30,437 nt of DNA from JASHZA01 sp035624865 (GTDB lineage Bacteria > Desulfobacterota > Binatia > Binatales > Binataceae), in NCBI GenBank assembly GCA_035624865.1, contig DASPQS010000173.1, forward strand, positions 1 to 30,437. The letters are read 5' to 3'. Each line of letters begins with the position of its first letter. The first letter of the stretch is position 1. The notes beneath the pieces were generated by a model. It saw nothing but the letters and a program-made list of their open reading frames with translations. It was not told the origin of the DNA and did not search any database. Positions 7,750-16,120 of the stretch are shown in pieces. Made by a program: the position numbers and the translations under genes.

Positions 7750-9000
7750 ATGACTCTTGAACAAATCGACCTGATCGACCTCGACTTCTTCGTTCGTGGC
7801 GATATGTACGAAGCGTTTAAGCTGCTGCGGGAGCGGGACCCGGTTCACTGGCAGCAGCGTCAGCCTGGCCGCAGCTTCTGGTCACTTACCCGCTATGAGG
7901 ACGTGCTCGCGGTCTATCGCGACGCCAACAACTTCAGTTCCGTACTGGGCGTCACTCTATACTTCGGCAAACCCGAACCTGACCGGTCAGGTTTGGGCCG
8001 GATGATGATCATGACCGATCCACCGCGGCATGCGAAAGTACGCCAGGTGGTGAGCCGCCGTTTTACCCCGAGGGCCGTGGCGCTGTACGAGAGCCGGATC
8101 CGCCAGATCGCCTCCGAGATCGTCGACTCGATTATCGAGCGCGGTGAATGTGACTTCGTGGTTGATGTGGCGGCCAAATTGCCGACCGCCGCAATCTGCG
8201 AGTTGATGGGGATTCAGCGCGAGCACTGGGATCTGATGTTTACCATTGCGAATCAGTCCGTCGGCCGCCACGACGAAGAGTATTCGATGGGACGGACCGG
8301 GCGCGACACCATGTATGACGCCCAGGCGCAGGCCGCTGAGTTCTTCATCAAGGAAGCGGAAAAACGCAGGCGCAAGCCGACCGATGACCTGATTAGCGCT
8401 ATCGTTCACGGCTCAGTGATGGGCGAAGCGCTCGCGCCCCCGGATATAGTGGCGAACTGCTGGATGCTTATCCTCGGCGGCCAGGAGACCACCCGCAATG
8501 CGATTTCCGGTGCGATGCTGGCCCTGGTGCAAAACCCCGATGAGCGCGAAAAGTTCTATGCGGATCCGGATCCGGCGGCGCCTCTCGCTATCGAGGAATT
8601 CTTGCGCTGGACCTCGCCGGTCACTCATATCATGCGTACTGCTATGAGCGACATGACCATCCGTGGCGAGAAAATCCGTGCGGGCGACCGCGTGGTGCTG
8701 TGGAACGCCTCGGCGAACCGGGATGAAGCACAGTTTCCGGACCCCGACCGTTTCGATGTGCAACGGAGCCCAAACGAACATCTGGCCTTCGGTTACGGCG
8801 AGCACTTTTGCCTCGGCGCGAATCTCGCCCGCCTCGAGATGCGGGTGATGTTTGAAGAATTGGCGCGACGAATTCCCGACATCGAAATTGCTGGACCGGT
8901 CGAGCGTCTTCGCTCCAATTTTGTTGCCGGGATCAAGCATATGCCGGTGAGATTCACGCCCCATGCCGTGGAACGCGCGAAGCCCGTATCCGCCGCATAA
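7750..9000 (+). CDS. Cytochrome P450 (CYP125/CYP142/CYP124-like clan)
   Basis: Complete soluble P450 of 416 residues from the ATG at 7750, which has an AAGGA site nine bases upstream; the longer frame from 7684 adds a 22-residue extension unlike the family. Motifs: MTDPPRHAKVRQVVSRRFTP (C-helix region), I-helix GGQETT, ExxR in EEFLRW, PERF-like DPDRFDV, and heme loop FGYGEHFCLGANLARLE. The C-terminal run RLRSNFVAGIKHMPVRF is reminiscent of actinobacterial P450s that hydroxylate sterol side chains or branched lipids (CYP125, CYP142, CYP124); this is recalled family resemblance, not a search result. It lies opposite an acyl-CoA ligase, which would suit terminal oxidation followed by CoA activation. 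No ferredoxin or reductase gene is in view. Confidence 0.93.
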   Translation: MTLEQIDLIDLDFFVRGDMYEAFKLLRERDPVHWQQRQPGRSFWSLTRYEDVLAVYRDANNFSSVLGVTLYFGKPEPDRSGLGRMMIMTDPPRHAKVRQVVSRRFTPRAVALYESRIRQIASEIVDSIIERGECDFVVDVAAKLPTAAICELMGIQREHWDLMFTIANQSVGRHDEEYSMGRTGRDTMYDAQAQAAEFFIKEAEKRRRKPTDDLISAIVHGSVMGEALAPPDIVANCWMLILGGQETTRNAISGAMLALVQNPDEREKFYADPDPAAPLAIEEFLRWTSPVTHIMRTAMSDMTIRGEKIRAGDRVVLWNASANRDEAQFPDPDRFDVQRSPNEHLAFGYGEHFCLGANLARLEMRVMFEELARRIPDIEIAGPVERLRSNFVAGIKHMPVRFTPHAVERAKPVSAA

Positions 9001-9171
9001 GCCAGCGACGCGCCGTTAATTTAAAGGATTACTTGAGCCTTCAGCGGTTGGCTCATTGCCATCGCGAATGCTACTCTCGCTTCAGTTCTGCTTCTTTATC
9101 GTGCATCGGATGATTCGCCGGGCTAATAGCTGCGTGACTTGTCCGCATCGTCAGATGTCTTCGGTTGGCCT

Positions 9172-10179
9172 ATGACGATGAGGAACGCTTCCGTTCAGAT
9201 TCACGCTAATTTGCCGTCCTCGCCAGGACTGCATCGGTTCGCGATCGTGTGCGTGACTGCGACCTTTGTCCTGATTTTCGTCGGCGGTCTTGTTACCTCG
9301 ACCGGTTCGGCGCTCGCGGTGCCGGATTGGCCGCTTGCCTTCGGTCACTTGGTACCGAAATTAGTCGGTGGCGTGCGCTTTGAGTACGGTCATCGCGTGG
9401 TGGCGGGCGTGGTCGTCATATTGACCGCAGTTCTGGCGGCGTGGACGTGGCATGCGGAACCGCGCCGATGGGTTCGCAAAACGGCTCTTGCGGCCCTGGG
9501 CCTGATTGTCGCGCAGGCGATTCTGGGGGGCATCACGGTTTTGTTGCTTTTGCCGCTTGCGGTGGCGGTGGCGCACGCGGCCACCGCGCAGGCGTTCTTT
9601 TGCCTGATCGTTGCGATCGCGGTGTTCACGAATCCGCGTTTCGGCGAAGTTTCAGGAGAGCAGCCTGAGGCCCAAAAGTTACCCGTGGCGAGGCTGGCCG
9701 TGGTAACCACCGCCGTGATCTATGCCCAAATCCTGATCGGCGCTCTAATGCGCCACTTGGGGGCCGGCCTCGCGATTCCCGACTTCCCGCTGTCCTTCGG
9801 CGGCGTGTTGCCGCCTTTCGACTCCGTTTATGTCGATGTGAACTTTGCTCATCGATGCGGCGCGCTGGTGGTTACCGCACTCGTAATATCCCTGGTTGCG
9901 CGCATCATTTTTCACCGGGAAGAAGCAGGTCTTCGCCGCCCCGCGATAGGGCTGATTATCTTGCTGATGCTCCAGATTACTTTGGGGGCACTCACTATCT
10001 GGAGCGGGCGCGCGGTAATCCCGACTACTGCGCACGTTGCGATCGGGGCGGCGCTGCTCGCCACTTGCGTGACGCTGGCGCTGCGTGCGTTCGCCCTTGA
10101 GCATTTGGCAGCGGCACCCCAAGCGGATAAAGTGCCCGGGAACCTCGAGGCAGTGATGGAACGTGGGGTGACCATTTGA
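9172..10179 (+). CDS. ctaA: Heme A synthase, CtaA/COX15 family
   Basis: Integral membrane enzyme converting heme O to heme A for aa3-type cytochrome oxidase. The 335 residues show the CtaA pattern of two four-helix halves, each with heme-ligand histidines: YGHRVVAG and AHAATAQAF in the first half, FAHRCGALV and TTAHVAIGA in the second. TGSALAVPDWPLAFG in the first half is echoed by GAGLAIPDFPLSFG in the second, the internal duplication expected for this family. The ATG at 9172 (MTMRNASVQ) is preferred; an in-frame TTG at 9139 would add 11 residues. The stop overlaps the TTG start of ctaB, so the pair is probably translationally coupled. Oxidase subunit genes are not in the window. Confidence 0.93.
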   Translation: MTMRNASVQIHANLPSSPGLHRFAIVCVTATFVLIFVGGLVTSTGSALAVPDWPLAFGHLVPKLVGGVRFEYGHRVVAGVVVILTAVLAAWTWHAEPRRWVRKTALAALGLIVAQAILGGITVLLLLPLAVAVAHAATAQAFFCLIVAIAVFTNPRFGEVSGEQPEAQKLPVARLAVVTTAVIYAQILIGALMRHLGAGLAIPDFPLSFGGVLPPFDSVYVDVNFAHRCGALVVTALVISLVARIIFHREEAGLRRPAIGLIILLMLQITLGALTIWSGRAVIPTTAHVAIGAALLATCVTLALRAFALEHLAAAPQADKVPGNLEAVMERGVTI

Positions 10180-11078
10180 ATTCCGGAGTTGCGGCTATAA
10201 CGAGTCCGCTGGCTCTCGCGCGCGATCGCGTGATGGCCTATTACGAGTTGAACAAGCCCCGGGTGCTTACGATGGTCCTGATCACCACGCTTGCCGGCTT
10301 TTACATGGGCAGCGGCGGGCCATTCGACTTTGCCGATGCGCTCAAAGTTCTCGCCGGAACGGCGCTCGCCGCCGGAGGTACGCTCGCCCTCAATCAGTAC
10401 TTCGAGCGAGACACCGACGCGATGATGGTGCGCACCCGGGACCGTCCGCTGCCTTCCGGCCGGTTAGCTCCGATTGAGGCCCTGCTTTTCGGACTGCTCA
10501 CCAGTGTCGCCGGCCTCGTCTTCCTATGGCGCGCGGTGAATCCGCTATCCGCGACCGTGACCGGCGCGATCACTTTTCTCTATCTCGCGGCCTATACGCC
10601 GATGAAGCGATACTCCTGGATGTGTCATGTGGTGGGCGCAGTCCCGGGTGCGCTGCCGCCCCTCATCGGATGGGCCGCGGCGCGCGACAGCCTCTCCGCG
10701 CAACCGTGGGTTCTTTTCGGGATCATGTTCCTCTGGCAGTTGCCCCATTCGCTCTCGATCGCGCGGATTTACCAGGAGGATTACGCGCGCGCCGGGATGT
10801 CTCTCCTGCCCAGGGAACGTCCCTACGGCAATCCCGCTAACCTCCTGATGCTGACTGCGACCATTGTGCTGGTAGCCTTCGGCACCTTGCCCACCTGGAT
10901 GGGCTTTGCCGGCTGGATCTATCTGGGTGCGGCGGTAATCCTCGGCGCCATGATGCTCTACCACAGCGTCAGGCTGGTCCGCAGCATGGCGACCGAAGCC
11001 GGAGCTCGGCGAGTGATGATGCTATCGCTGATCTACCTGCCCGCGGTGCTGCTCGTCATGGTTCTGGACAAGGTTTGA
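10176..11078 (+). CDS. ctaB: Heme O synthase (protoheme IX farnesyltransferase)
   Basis: UbiA-family membrane prenyltransferase adding a farnesyl group to heme B. The sequence holds YYELNKPRVLTMVLITTLAGF in the first helix, then the first aspartate-rich motif NQYFERDTDAMMVRTRDRPLPSG (Asp at DxxxD spacing) and YTPMKR; multiple hydrophobic helices follow to a normal end (300 residues). The TTG start at 10176 overlaps the ctaA stop (TTGA) and has GGGGTG about eight bases upstream; alternatives are GTG 10230 or ATG 10233, which would remove the 18-19 residue N-terminal extension. The product feeds the CtaA reaction, which explains the coupling. Confidence 0.94.
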   Translation: MNSGVAAITSPLALARDRVMAYYELNKPRVLTMVLITTLAGFYMGSGGPFDFADALKVLAGTALAAGGTLALNQYFERDTDAMMVRTRDRPLPSGRLAPIEALLFGLLTSVAGLVFLWRAVNPLSATVTGAITFLYLAAYTPMKRYSWMCHVVGAVPGALPPLIGWAAARDSLSAQPWVLFGIMFLWQLPHSLSIARIYQEDYARAGMSLLPRERPYGNPANLLMLTATIVLVAFGTLPTWMGFAGWIYLGAAVILGAMMLYHSVRLVRSMATEAGARRVMMLSLIYLPAVLLVMVLDKV

Positions 11079-11104
11079 TTCTTCTCGCGCCCCTTTCGAC
11101 CCGA

Positions 11105-11132
11105 TTCACCAACTTTCTTTGGCCTGTATACT
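11105..11132 (+). promoter_or_regulatory. Candidate promoter for tyrS
   Basis: TTCACC (11105-11110), a 16-base spacer and TATACT (11127-11132) form a sigma-70-type promoter candidate in the 134-base gap between ctaB and tyrS. It would leave a 5' leader of about 75 bases. I see no T-box specifier structure in that leader. Prediction by eye only. Confidence 0.4.
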
Positions 11133-11212
11133 GATACGGCCTGCGCTGTGCAGCCCGCCACGCGTGCTGTACGCTTGCAGGATCGACTTTCATCGGAAAG
11201 GGGCTTGCGCAA

Positions 11213-12403
11213 TTGCCGTTGGATGAAAACGACGCCAGGGAACAAGCCGCCGACTTGAGCCGCAACTCCGTCGAGGTGATCTCAGGCGACGAACTCGCGG
11301 CGAAACTTCGCGAAGGGCGTCCTCTGCGCATCAAGCTCGGCATGGACCCCACCGCACCTGATCTCCATCTGGGCCATTCGATTTCGCTCAAGAAGCTGCG
11401 CGATTTCCAACGCCGCGGCCATACCGTGATCTTTCTCGTCGGCGATTTCACCGCGATGATCGGCGACCCCACCGGACGCTCCGAAGTCCGCAAGCCGCTC
11501 TCGTCCGACCAAATCAAGCTCAACGCCGAGACCTACCAAAGCCAGGTCTCCAAGGTGCTCGACCCGGCGAAAACCGAACTCCGTTTCAACAGCGAATGGA
11601 TGAACCGGGTCGATATGAGCCAGCTGATCGAGATTGCCGCCAAGCTCAGCGTGGCCCGCATCCTCGAACGCGACGACTTCGAGCAGCGCCTCGAGCGCCA
11701 GGAGCCGCTCTTCCTCCACGAGCTCCTCTACCCGCTGATCCAGGGCTACGATTCCGTCGCCCTCAAGGCCGACCTCGAACTCGGTGGAACCGATCAGAAG
11801 TTCAACATGCTGGTCGGACGCGAGCTCCAGCGCGCCTACGGACAGCCGCCCCAGGTCGTGATGACGATGCCGCTGCTCGAGGGCCTCGACGGCAAGCGCA
11901 AGATGTCAAAGTCCTACGGAAACTATGTCGGACTGAACGAAAAGCCCGAGGATATGTTCGGGAAGCTGATGTCGGTTTCCGACCATCTGATGCTGCGCTA
12001 TTTCGAGCTGCTCACCGACGTCGACGCCGCCGAACTCGCGGCCATCCGCTCCGGCGCGATTCACCCGATGGAAGCGAAGAAGCGCCTCGCCGAGCTGATC
12101 GTCACCGAATATCACGATACCGCCGCAGCCGAACTGGGCCGGCGCTACTTCGAGTCGAAATTCCAGCGGCATGAAGTGCCGGACGACATTCCCGTCTTCC
12201 GGATCGCGCAGGACCTCTGGATCTGCGAGCTGATGAAGCAGTTGCGCTTTGCCGCCTCGACCAGCGAGGCGCGCCGTCTGCTCGGCCAGGGCGCAGTCCG
12301 CGTCGACGGTCAGACCGTCACCGACGTAAATTTCCGCTTCGTCCCCGGCGATCACCGGATTCTCGAGGTCGGCAAGCGCCGCGTCGCCAGGATCGAACGC
12401 TGA
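11213..12403 (+). CDS. tyrS: Tyrosyl-tRNA synthetase
   Basis: Class I aminoacyl-tRNA synthetase charging tRNA-Tyr. The HIGH-type motif is HLGHS (residues 52-56) and the KMSKS loop is exactly KMSKS at 230-234. The C-terminal S4 RNA-binding domain contains SEARRLLGQGAVRVDGQTVTD. The KMSKS form and overall layout are closer to the TyrZ-like subtype than to the KFGKT-bearing Bacillus/E. coli type. No ATG or GTG is available in frame near the N-terminus; TTG at 11213 (or 11219) with GAAAGGGG upstream is the likely start, giving 396 residues. It ends six bases from the convergent acyl-CoA dehydrogenase gene. Confidence 0.95.
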   Translation: MPLDENDAREQAADLSRNSVEVISGDELAAKLREGRPLRIKLGMDPTAPDLHLGHSISLKKLRDFQRRGHTVIFLVGDFTAMIGDPTGRSEVRKPLSSDQIKLNAETYQSQVSKVLDPAKTELRFNSEWMNRVDMSQLIEIAAKLSVARILERDDFEQRLERQEPLFLHELLYPLIQGYDSVALKADLELGGTDQKFNMLVGRELQRAYGQPPQVVMTMPLLEGLDGKRKMSKSYGNYVGLNEKPEDMFGKLMSVSDHLMLRYFELLTDVDAAELAAIRSGAIHPMEAKKRLAELIVTEYHDTAAAELGRRYFESKFQRHEVPDDIPVFRIAQDLWICELMKQLRFAASTSEARRLLGQGAVRVDGQTVTDVNFRFVPGDHRILEVGKRRVARIER

Positions 12404-12409
12404 CCTGCC

Positions 12410-13597
12410 TCAGCCCTTCGGCAACCCCAGCACGCGTTCCCCGATGATATTGTGCTGGATCTGATTCGTCCCCGCCGCGATCGTTCCGGCTCGCGCCCCC
12501 AGCATCCGATACGACCAGCGCCCCTCGTCGATCGCCATCGGCGACCTCCATTCTAGCTGGCTGTATGGCCCCAGCAGTTCCATCGAGAACTGCATTATCC
12601 GCATTGCCAGTTCCGTCGCACACAGCTTCATGATCGACCCTTCCGGCCCCGGGGGCAGCCCCTTGAGCCGCCGGGTCAGATTCCGCAGGGCGGTGTATTT
12701 GAGCGCTTCGGCCTCGATCTTGAACTCCGCGATCTTCTGGCGAACGTCCGAGTCCTCCCATGCGGGCCGCCCCTCGCGCTCGACCCGGCGCGCCAGCCGC
12801 GACAGTTCCCCCACCACCGCGATTATCGGGCTGCCGCCGCCCCCCAGGCCGCGCTCGTACATCAGCGTCGTGATCGCGACCTGCCACCCCTGGTTCTTCT
12901 CGCCGACCAGATTCTTCTTGGGCACGCGCACATCGTCGAAAAAGACCTCGTTGAAGCCCCTCGCTCCCGTCATCTGCACCAGCGGACGCACAGTAATTCC
13001 GGGCGTCTTCATATCAACCAGGATATAGCTGATCCCCCGATGCTTCGGGGCTTCGGGGTCGGTGCGGCACAACACGAACGCCCAGTCCGCGTATTGCGCC
13101 TGCGAAGTCCAGATTTTCTGGCCGTTGATCCGGAAGTAGTCGCCGTCCTCGACCGCCCGCGTCTGCAGCGACGCCAGGTCGGATCCCGAGTTGGGCTCCG
13201 AATACCCCTGGCACCAGATCTCCTCGCCCGTCACGATCTTCCGGATAAAGCGCTCCTTCTGCTCGGGCGTCCCCCAATGCATCAGGGTGGGGCCGACCAG
13301 GCTCGGACCCGATCCGATAAACGGCAGCGGCACGTTAAACCGCTGCAGTTCCTCATGGTAGATAATCGATTGCAGGATCGAGAGCCCGCGCCCGCCGTAG
13401 TCCTTCGGCCAATCCACGCAGGTCCATCCGCCCGACGCCAGCCTGCGCCACCACCCGACCTTCTTGTTCCAGTCCTCGTCTGTCTCCGACGCCATTCCGT
13501 CCACTGGCTGGCTCGCATTTCGTGGCGCATTCTGCTCGAGCCAGGCCCTGAACTCCCGGCGAAAGGCTTCATCTTCGGCGCTGTAATTGAAATCCAT
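12410..13597 (-). CDS. Acyl-CoA dehydrogenase
   Basis: Flavin-dependent alpha,beta-dehydrogenase of acyl-CoA thioesters. The 395 residues carry the helical N-domain (MDFNYSAEDEAFRREFRAWL), the FAD/substrate loop QGYSEPNSGSDLA (130-142), the beta-domain ending TSQAQYADWAFVLCRTD, and a C-terminal helical domain ending in the FAD-contact motif GTNQIQHNIIGERVLGLP. A large set of FadE-like enzymes that accept long-chain, branched or sterol-derived CoAs looks like this; specificity cannot be set here. The start ATG has only a weak site (GGGTGA). The gene is alone on the minus strand between tyrS and gloA. Confidence 0.93.
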   Translation of the reverse strand: MDFNYSAEDEAFRREFRAWLEQNAPRNASQPVDGMASETDEDWNKKVGWWRRLASGGWTCVDWPKDYGGRGLSILQSIIYHEELQRFNVPLPFIGSGPSLVGPTLMHWGTPEQKERFIRKIVTGEEIWCQGYSEPNSGSDLASLQTRAVEDGDYFRINGQKIWTSQAQYADWAFVLCRTDPEAPKHRGISYILVDMKTPGITVRPLVQMTGARGFNEVFFDDVRVPKKNLVGEKNQGWQVAITTLMYERGLGGGGSPIIAVVGELSRLARRVEREGRPAWEDSDVRQKIAEFKIEAEALKYTALRNLTRRLKGLPPGPEGSIMKLCATELAMRIMQFSMELLGPYSQLEWRSPMAIDEGRWSYRMLGARAGTIAAGTNQIQHNIIGERVLGLPKG

Positions 13598-13807
13598 TCT
13601 GGTTCACCCGCGCTGCCGGTTGGCGAAATAATCCGCGCCCCACGCAGATTTTCGCATACACCGGCGCCGCGCGGCAAAGCAACGCGCTACGGCTTTACCG
13701 CCCCGTCCGGGCGATTGACAACGCCGACGTGATAGCGGGAAATAGTCCCTGATTTTCGACCAATCCAGGGCCGTCGTCCGGCCCTTTGGTACGAGGGAGA
13801 GCCTCCG

Positions 13808-14215
13808 ATGGAACTGCTGCATACCATGATCCGCGTCAACAACCTCGACGAATCGCTCAAGTTCTACTGCGACGCGCTCGGGATGAAGCTCCTGCGCAAG
13901 CACGACTTCCCCAACGGCAAATTCACCCTCGCCTTCGTCGGCTACGGCGAAGAGCGCGACCATACGGTGATCGAGCTCACCCACAACTGGGACACCTCGA
14001 GCTACGATCAGGGCACCGCCTTCGGCCATCTCGCGGTCGGCGTCGACGATATCTACAAAATGTGCAACACGCTCAAGCAAAAAGGCGTCAAGGTCGTGCG
14101 CGAGCCCGGTCCGATGAAATTCGGCGGACCCGAGATCGCCTTTATAGAAGATCCCAACGGCTACAAGATCGAGCTGATCCAGCACAAGCAGGGCGAGACC
14201 ATGAAGCTCGGCTGA
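13808..14215 (+). CDS. gloA: Lactoylglutathione lyase (glyoxalase I)
   Basis: Isomerises the methylglyoxal-glutathione hemithioacetal to S-lactoylglutathione. The length, 135 residues, equals E. coli GloA, and the four metal ligands fall at exactly the E. coli positions: His5, Glu56, His74 and Glu122. Shared text includes LLHTMIRV, LAFVGYGEE, VIELTHNW and GYKIELI. The short form without the extra loops of the zinc enzymes predicts a nickel/cobalt-activated type. A GGGAGAG site precedes the ATG. Its last 17 bases are nearly duplicated directly after the stop. The zinc dehydrogenase starts 67 bases downstream on the same strand, so co-transcription is likely. Confidence 0.95.
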   Translation: MELLHTMIRVNNLDESLKFYCDALGMKLLRKHDFPNGKFTLAFVGYGEERDHTVIELTHNWDTSSYDQGTAFGHLAVGVDDIYKMCNTLKQKGVKVVREPGPMKFGGPEIAFIEDPNGYKIELIQHKQGETMKLG

Positions 14216-14238
14216 TCCGGCATGAAGCTCGGGTGATC
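14201..14238. repeat. Short direct repeat at gloA 3' end
   Basis: The 17-base string ATGAAGCTCGGCTGATC (14201-14217), which contains the last codons and stop of gloA, recurs at 14222-14238 with one change (GGC to GGG). It looks like a small tandem duplication that left a second, untranslated copy of the gene end. Confidence 0.8.
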
Positions 14239-14282
14239 AGATCGATCCCAGCAATCGCGCATCGGAGAGAAGGACCAACATC

Positions 14283-15299
14283 ATGAAGGCTGCCGCATTC
14301 AAGCGCCAGAACGAGATGGGCATCGTCGAAGTTGCCAAGCCCAAGGCCGCACCCGGCGAGGTCGTGCTCAAGGTCCATGACTGCGGCATCTGCGGCTCCG
14401 ATCTGCACGCATGCCAGTACGGCTTCGGGATGCCCGCCGATTCGATCATGGGGCACGAATTCTGCGGCGAAGTGCACGAGATCGGCGCCGGCGTCCGCGG
14501 CTTCGAGCCCGGCCAGCGCGTCGCCGGCCTGCCCTTCGTCTCCTGCGGCACCTGCGACCGCTGCAAGCGCGGAATGCAGATCCACTGCCACAACTTAAAG
14601 GGGCTCGGCCTCGGCCAGTTGCCCGGCGCTTACGCCGAGTTCGTATCCTGTGCTGCCACGAGCCTCTTCAAGCTGCCCGACAACGTAAGCTCGCGCGACG
14701 GCGCTCTGGTCGAACCGCTCTCGGTCGGCCTTCACGCGGTCAAGCGCTCCGGCGTCGGCCCGGGCGCAACGGCGATCATCATGGGCGCCGGACCGATCGG
14801 GCTTGCCACGCTGACCTGGGCGAAAGGGAAGGGCGCCACCGTCGTCGTGTCGGAACTCGCCGAGGGGCGCGCCGAACTCGCCCGCAAGCTCGGCGCCGAC
14901 GTCGTCGTCAATCCCAATAGCCAGAGCCCCGTCGACAAGGTGCGCGAGATGACCGAGCGCAATCCCGAGCTGGTCTTCGAATGCATCGGCGTCAAGGGCA
15001 CGCTCGAGCAGGCCATCAACATGGTCGGGCCGCGCAGCCAGGTGGTGGTCGTCGGCGTTTGCATGGAGCCCGACCAGATCCAGCCCATCCAGTGCATCAT
15101 GAAGGAAGTCAGCGTCAACTTCGTGCTCGGCTACGACCCCGTCGATTTCGACGACACCATCGACGCGCTCGCGACCGGCAAGATCAAGCCGCAGCCGATG
15201 GTGACCGATATCATTACAGTGGATCAGGTGCCCGAGATGTTCACCGCGCTGCGCCGCCCCGGCTCCCGCGCCAAGGTCCTGGTGGAGTTCCCGCACTAG
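14283..15299 (+). CDS. Zinc-dependent alcohol dehydrogenase (MDR family, threonine-dehydrogenase-like)
   Basis: Medium-chain NAD(P)-dependent dehydrogenase of 338 residues. Catalytic zinc ligands are Cys37 (GICGSDLH) and His58-Glu59 (GHE). The structural zinc site has all four cysteines: Cys88, Cys91, Cys94 and Cys102. The Rossmann fold nucleotide motif is GAGPIGLATLTWAKGKG, followed by VVVSE, an acidic strand end that favours NAD over NADP. The start has a strong GGAGAGAAGGA site. Substrate unknown; it follows gloA, so a role in aldehyde or alcohol metabolism is plausible but inferred. Confidence 0.92.
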   Translation: MKAAAFKRQNEMGIVEVAKPKAAPGEVVLKVHDCGICGSDLHACQYGFGMPADSIMGHEFCGEVHEIGAGVRGFEPGQRVAGLPFVSCGTCDRCKRGMQIHCHNLKGLGLGQLPGAYAEFVSCAATSLFKLPDNVSSRDGALVEPLSVGLHAVKRSGVGPGATAIIMGAGPIGLATLTWAKGKGATVVVSELAEGRAELARKLGADVVVNPNSQSPVDKVREMTERNPELVFECIGVKGTLEQAINMVGPRSQVVVVGVCMEPDQIQPIQCIMKEVSVNFVLGYDPVDFDDTIDALATGKIKPQPMVTDIITVDQVPEMFTALRRPGSRAKVLVEFPH

Positions 15300-15372
15300 G
15301 TCCCGGTACGCATTTTTTCATCATTGCGGGCTGCGTCTGGCCGACTCCTTCGGCCGATGGGTGTTGAGACGG

Positions 15373-15708
15373 CTACGCGACCTTGCTCCTTCCGCCTGTG
15401 CTGACGAACCGGAGCTCGACGCGCTTGTTCAGCGCTTTGGCGATGCGCCTGAGCATCGCAAGCGAATGCCCTTCGTAGTCCGCGTCCTCCAGCCTGCTGA
15501 TCACCGAGGCGGTCGTGCCGACACGTTTTGCGAGTTGCTCTTGGGTCAGGCCTGCGCGCTTTCGAAGTTCGTAGATCTTGCGCGCTACGGTATCGTTCGC
15601 CTCGGCCTCGGCGAGACCAGTCATTCTTTCTGGGCGGCCTTCATAATAGCGCCGATGAATGATTTCGATCGCGTCCGTCGTGGCCTTTTGCCTGGTCGTC
15701 TTTCTCAT
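15373..15708 (-). CDS. Antitoxin, XRE-family HTH (HigA-like)
   Basis: A 111-residue DNA-binding antitoxin. An N-terminal arm (MRKTTRQKATTDAIEIIHRRYYEG), typical of antitoxins paired with Gp49-like toxins, precedes an XRE helix-turn-helix, ELRKRAGLTQEQLAKRVGTTASVISRLEDADYEGHSL (about residues 46-83). It lies 25 bases downstream of the toxin gene on the same strand, the toxin-first order of HigBA-type modules. By family knowledge it neutralises the toxin and represses the operon, probably at the palindrome at 16121-16138. AAGGA lies unusually close to the ATG. The reading frame looks intact, unlike its partner. Confidence 0.88.
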   Translation of the reverse strand: MRKTTRQKATTDAIEIIHRRYYEGRPERMTGLAEAEANDTVARKIYELRKRAGLTQEQLAKRVGTTASVISRLEDADYEGHSLAMLRRIAKALNKRVELRFVSTGGRSKVA

Positions 15709-15733
15709 GTCCTTGCTTCCCTTCGGGGTGGGG

Positions 15734-16105
15734 CTATGACTCCTCGAAGGTATGGAGCTTGGGATCTTTTTCGTATCTTTGCTTTCGCGTGAGCGCCGTT
15801 TCGATGGCAGCCTCGGGGACTCTGTCCTCCTTCGTCAGTCCGTGTGCCAGCACAGCTGCTACACGCCCGCGGAAGAAGTACAGGATCCGGTAGTTCATGT
15901 GTTGCAGGCCAACTCTCAGCTCATGAATGCCATCGCGGCAGAAGGCCCGCTTCCGGCCGGCGCAATTCGTGTCCGAGTTCGGCCAGCCTCTCTGAATTCT
16001 GACCCTGCACTTGTCCTGCGCTTTGGGCGGCAAGCTGTCGAACCATTCGAGAACCGGTACGGTTCCATCCGCTTTGCGGTAGAAGACAACTTGGGTCTTC
16101 GGCAT
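15734..16105 (-). CDS. RelE/HigB-like toxin (phage Gp49-like) with internally frameshifted segment
   Basis: A 123-residue protein of the Gp49-like branch of the RelE/ParE superfamily, whose members usually are mRNA interferases. The N-terminus (TQVVFYRKADGTVPVLEWFDSLPPKAQDKCRVRIQR) and C-terminus (RDGIHELRVGLQHMNYRILYFFRGRVAAVLAHGLTKED) fit the family well. The middle, GWPNSDTNCAGRKRAFC, does not; read in another frame the same bases (15938-15991) give RLAELGHELRRPEAGLL, which is what the family has there. Two compensating indels therefore appear to bracket this segment, leaving the frame open but replacing about 17 conserved residues. The toxin may be inactive, or the sequence may hold errors. 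It is upstream of its antitoxin. Confidence 0.82.
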   Translation of the reverse strand: MPKTQVVFYRKADGTVPVLEWFDSLPPKAQDKCRVRIQRGWPNSDTNCAGRKRAFCRDGIHELRVGLQHMNYRILYFFRGRVAAVLAHGLTKEDRVPEAAIETALTRKQRYEKDPKLHTFEES

Positions 16106-16120
16106 TCTTCTTCTAGCAGA

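Noticed and set aside
13604..14185. A 193-codon minus-strand frame over gloA
   Set aside because: gloA on the plus strand has all four metal ligands in place; the opposite frame is a shadow.
15339..15355. GGCCGA-CTCCT-TCGGCC hairpin between the zinc dehydrogenase and the antitoxin gene
   Set aside because: Possible weak terminator for convergent genes, but no T-run follows on either strand.
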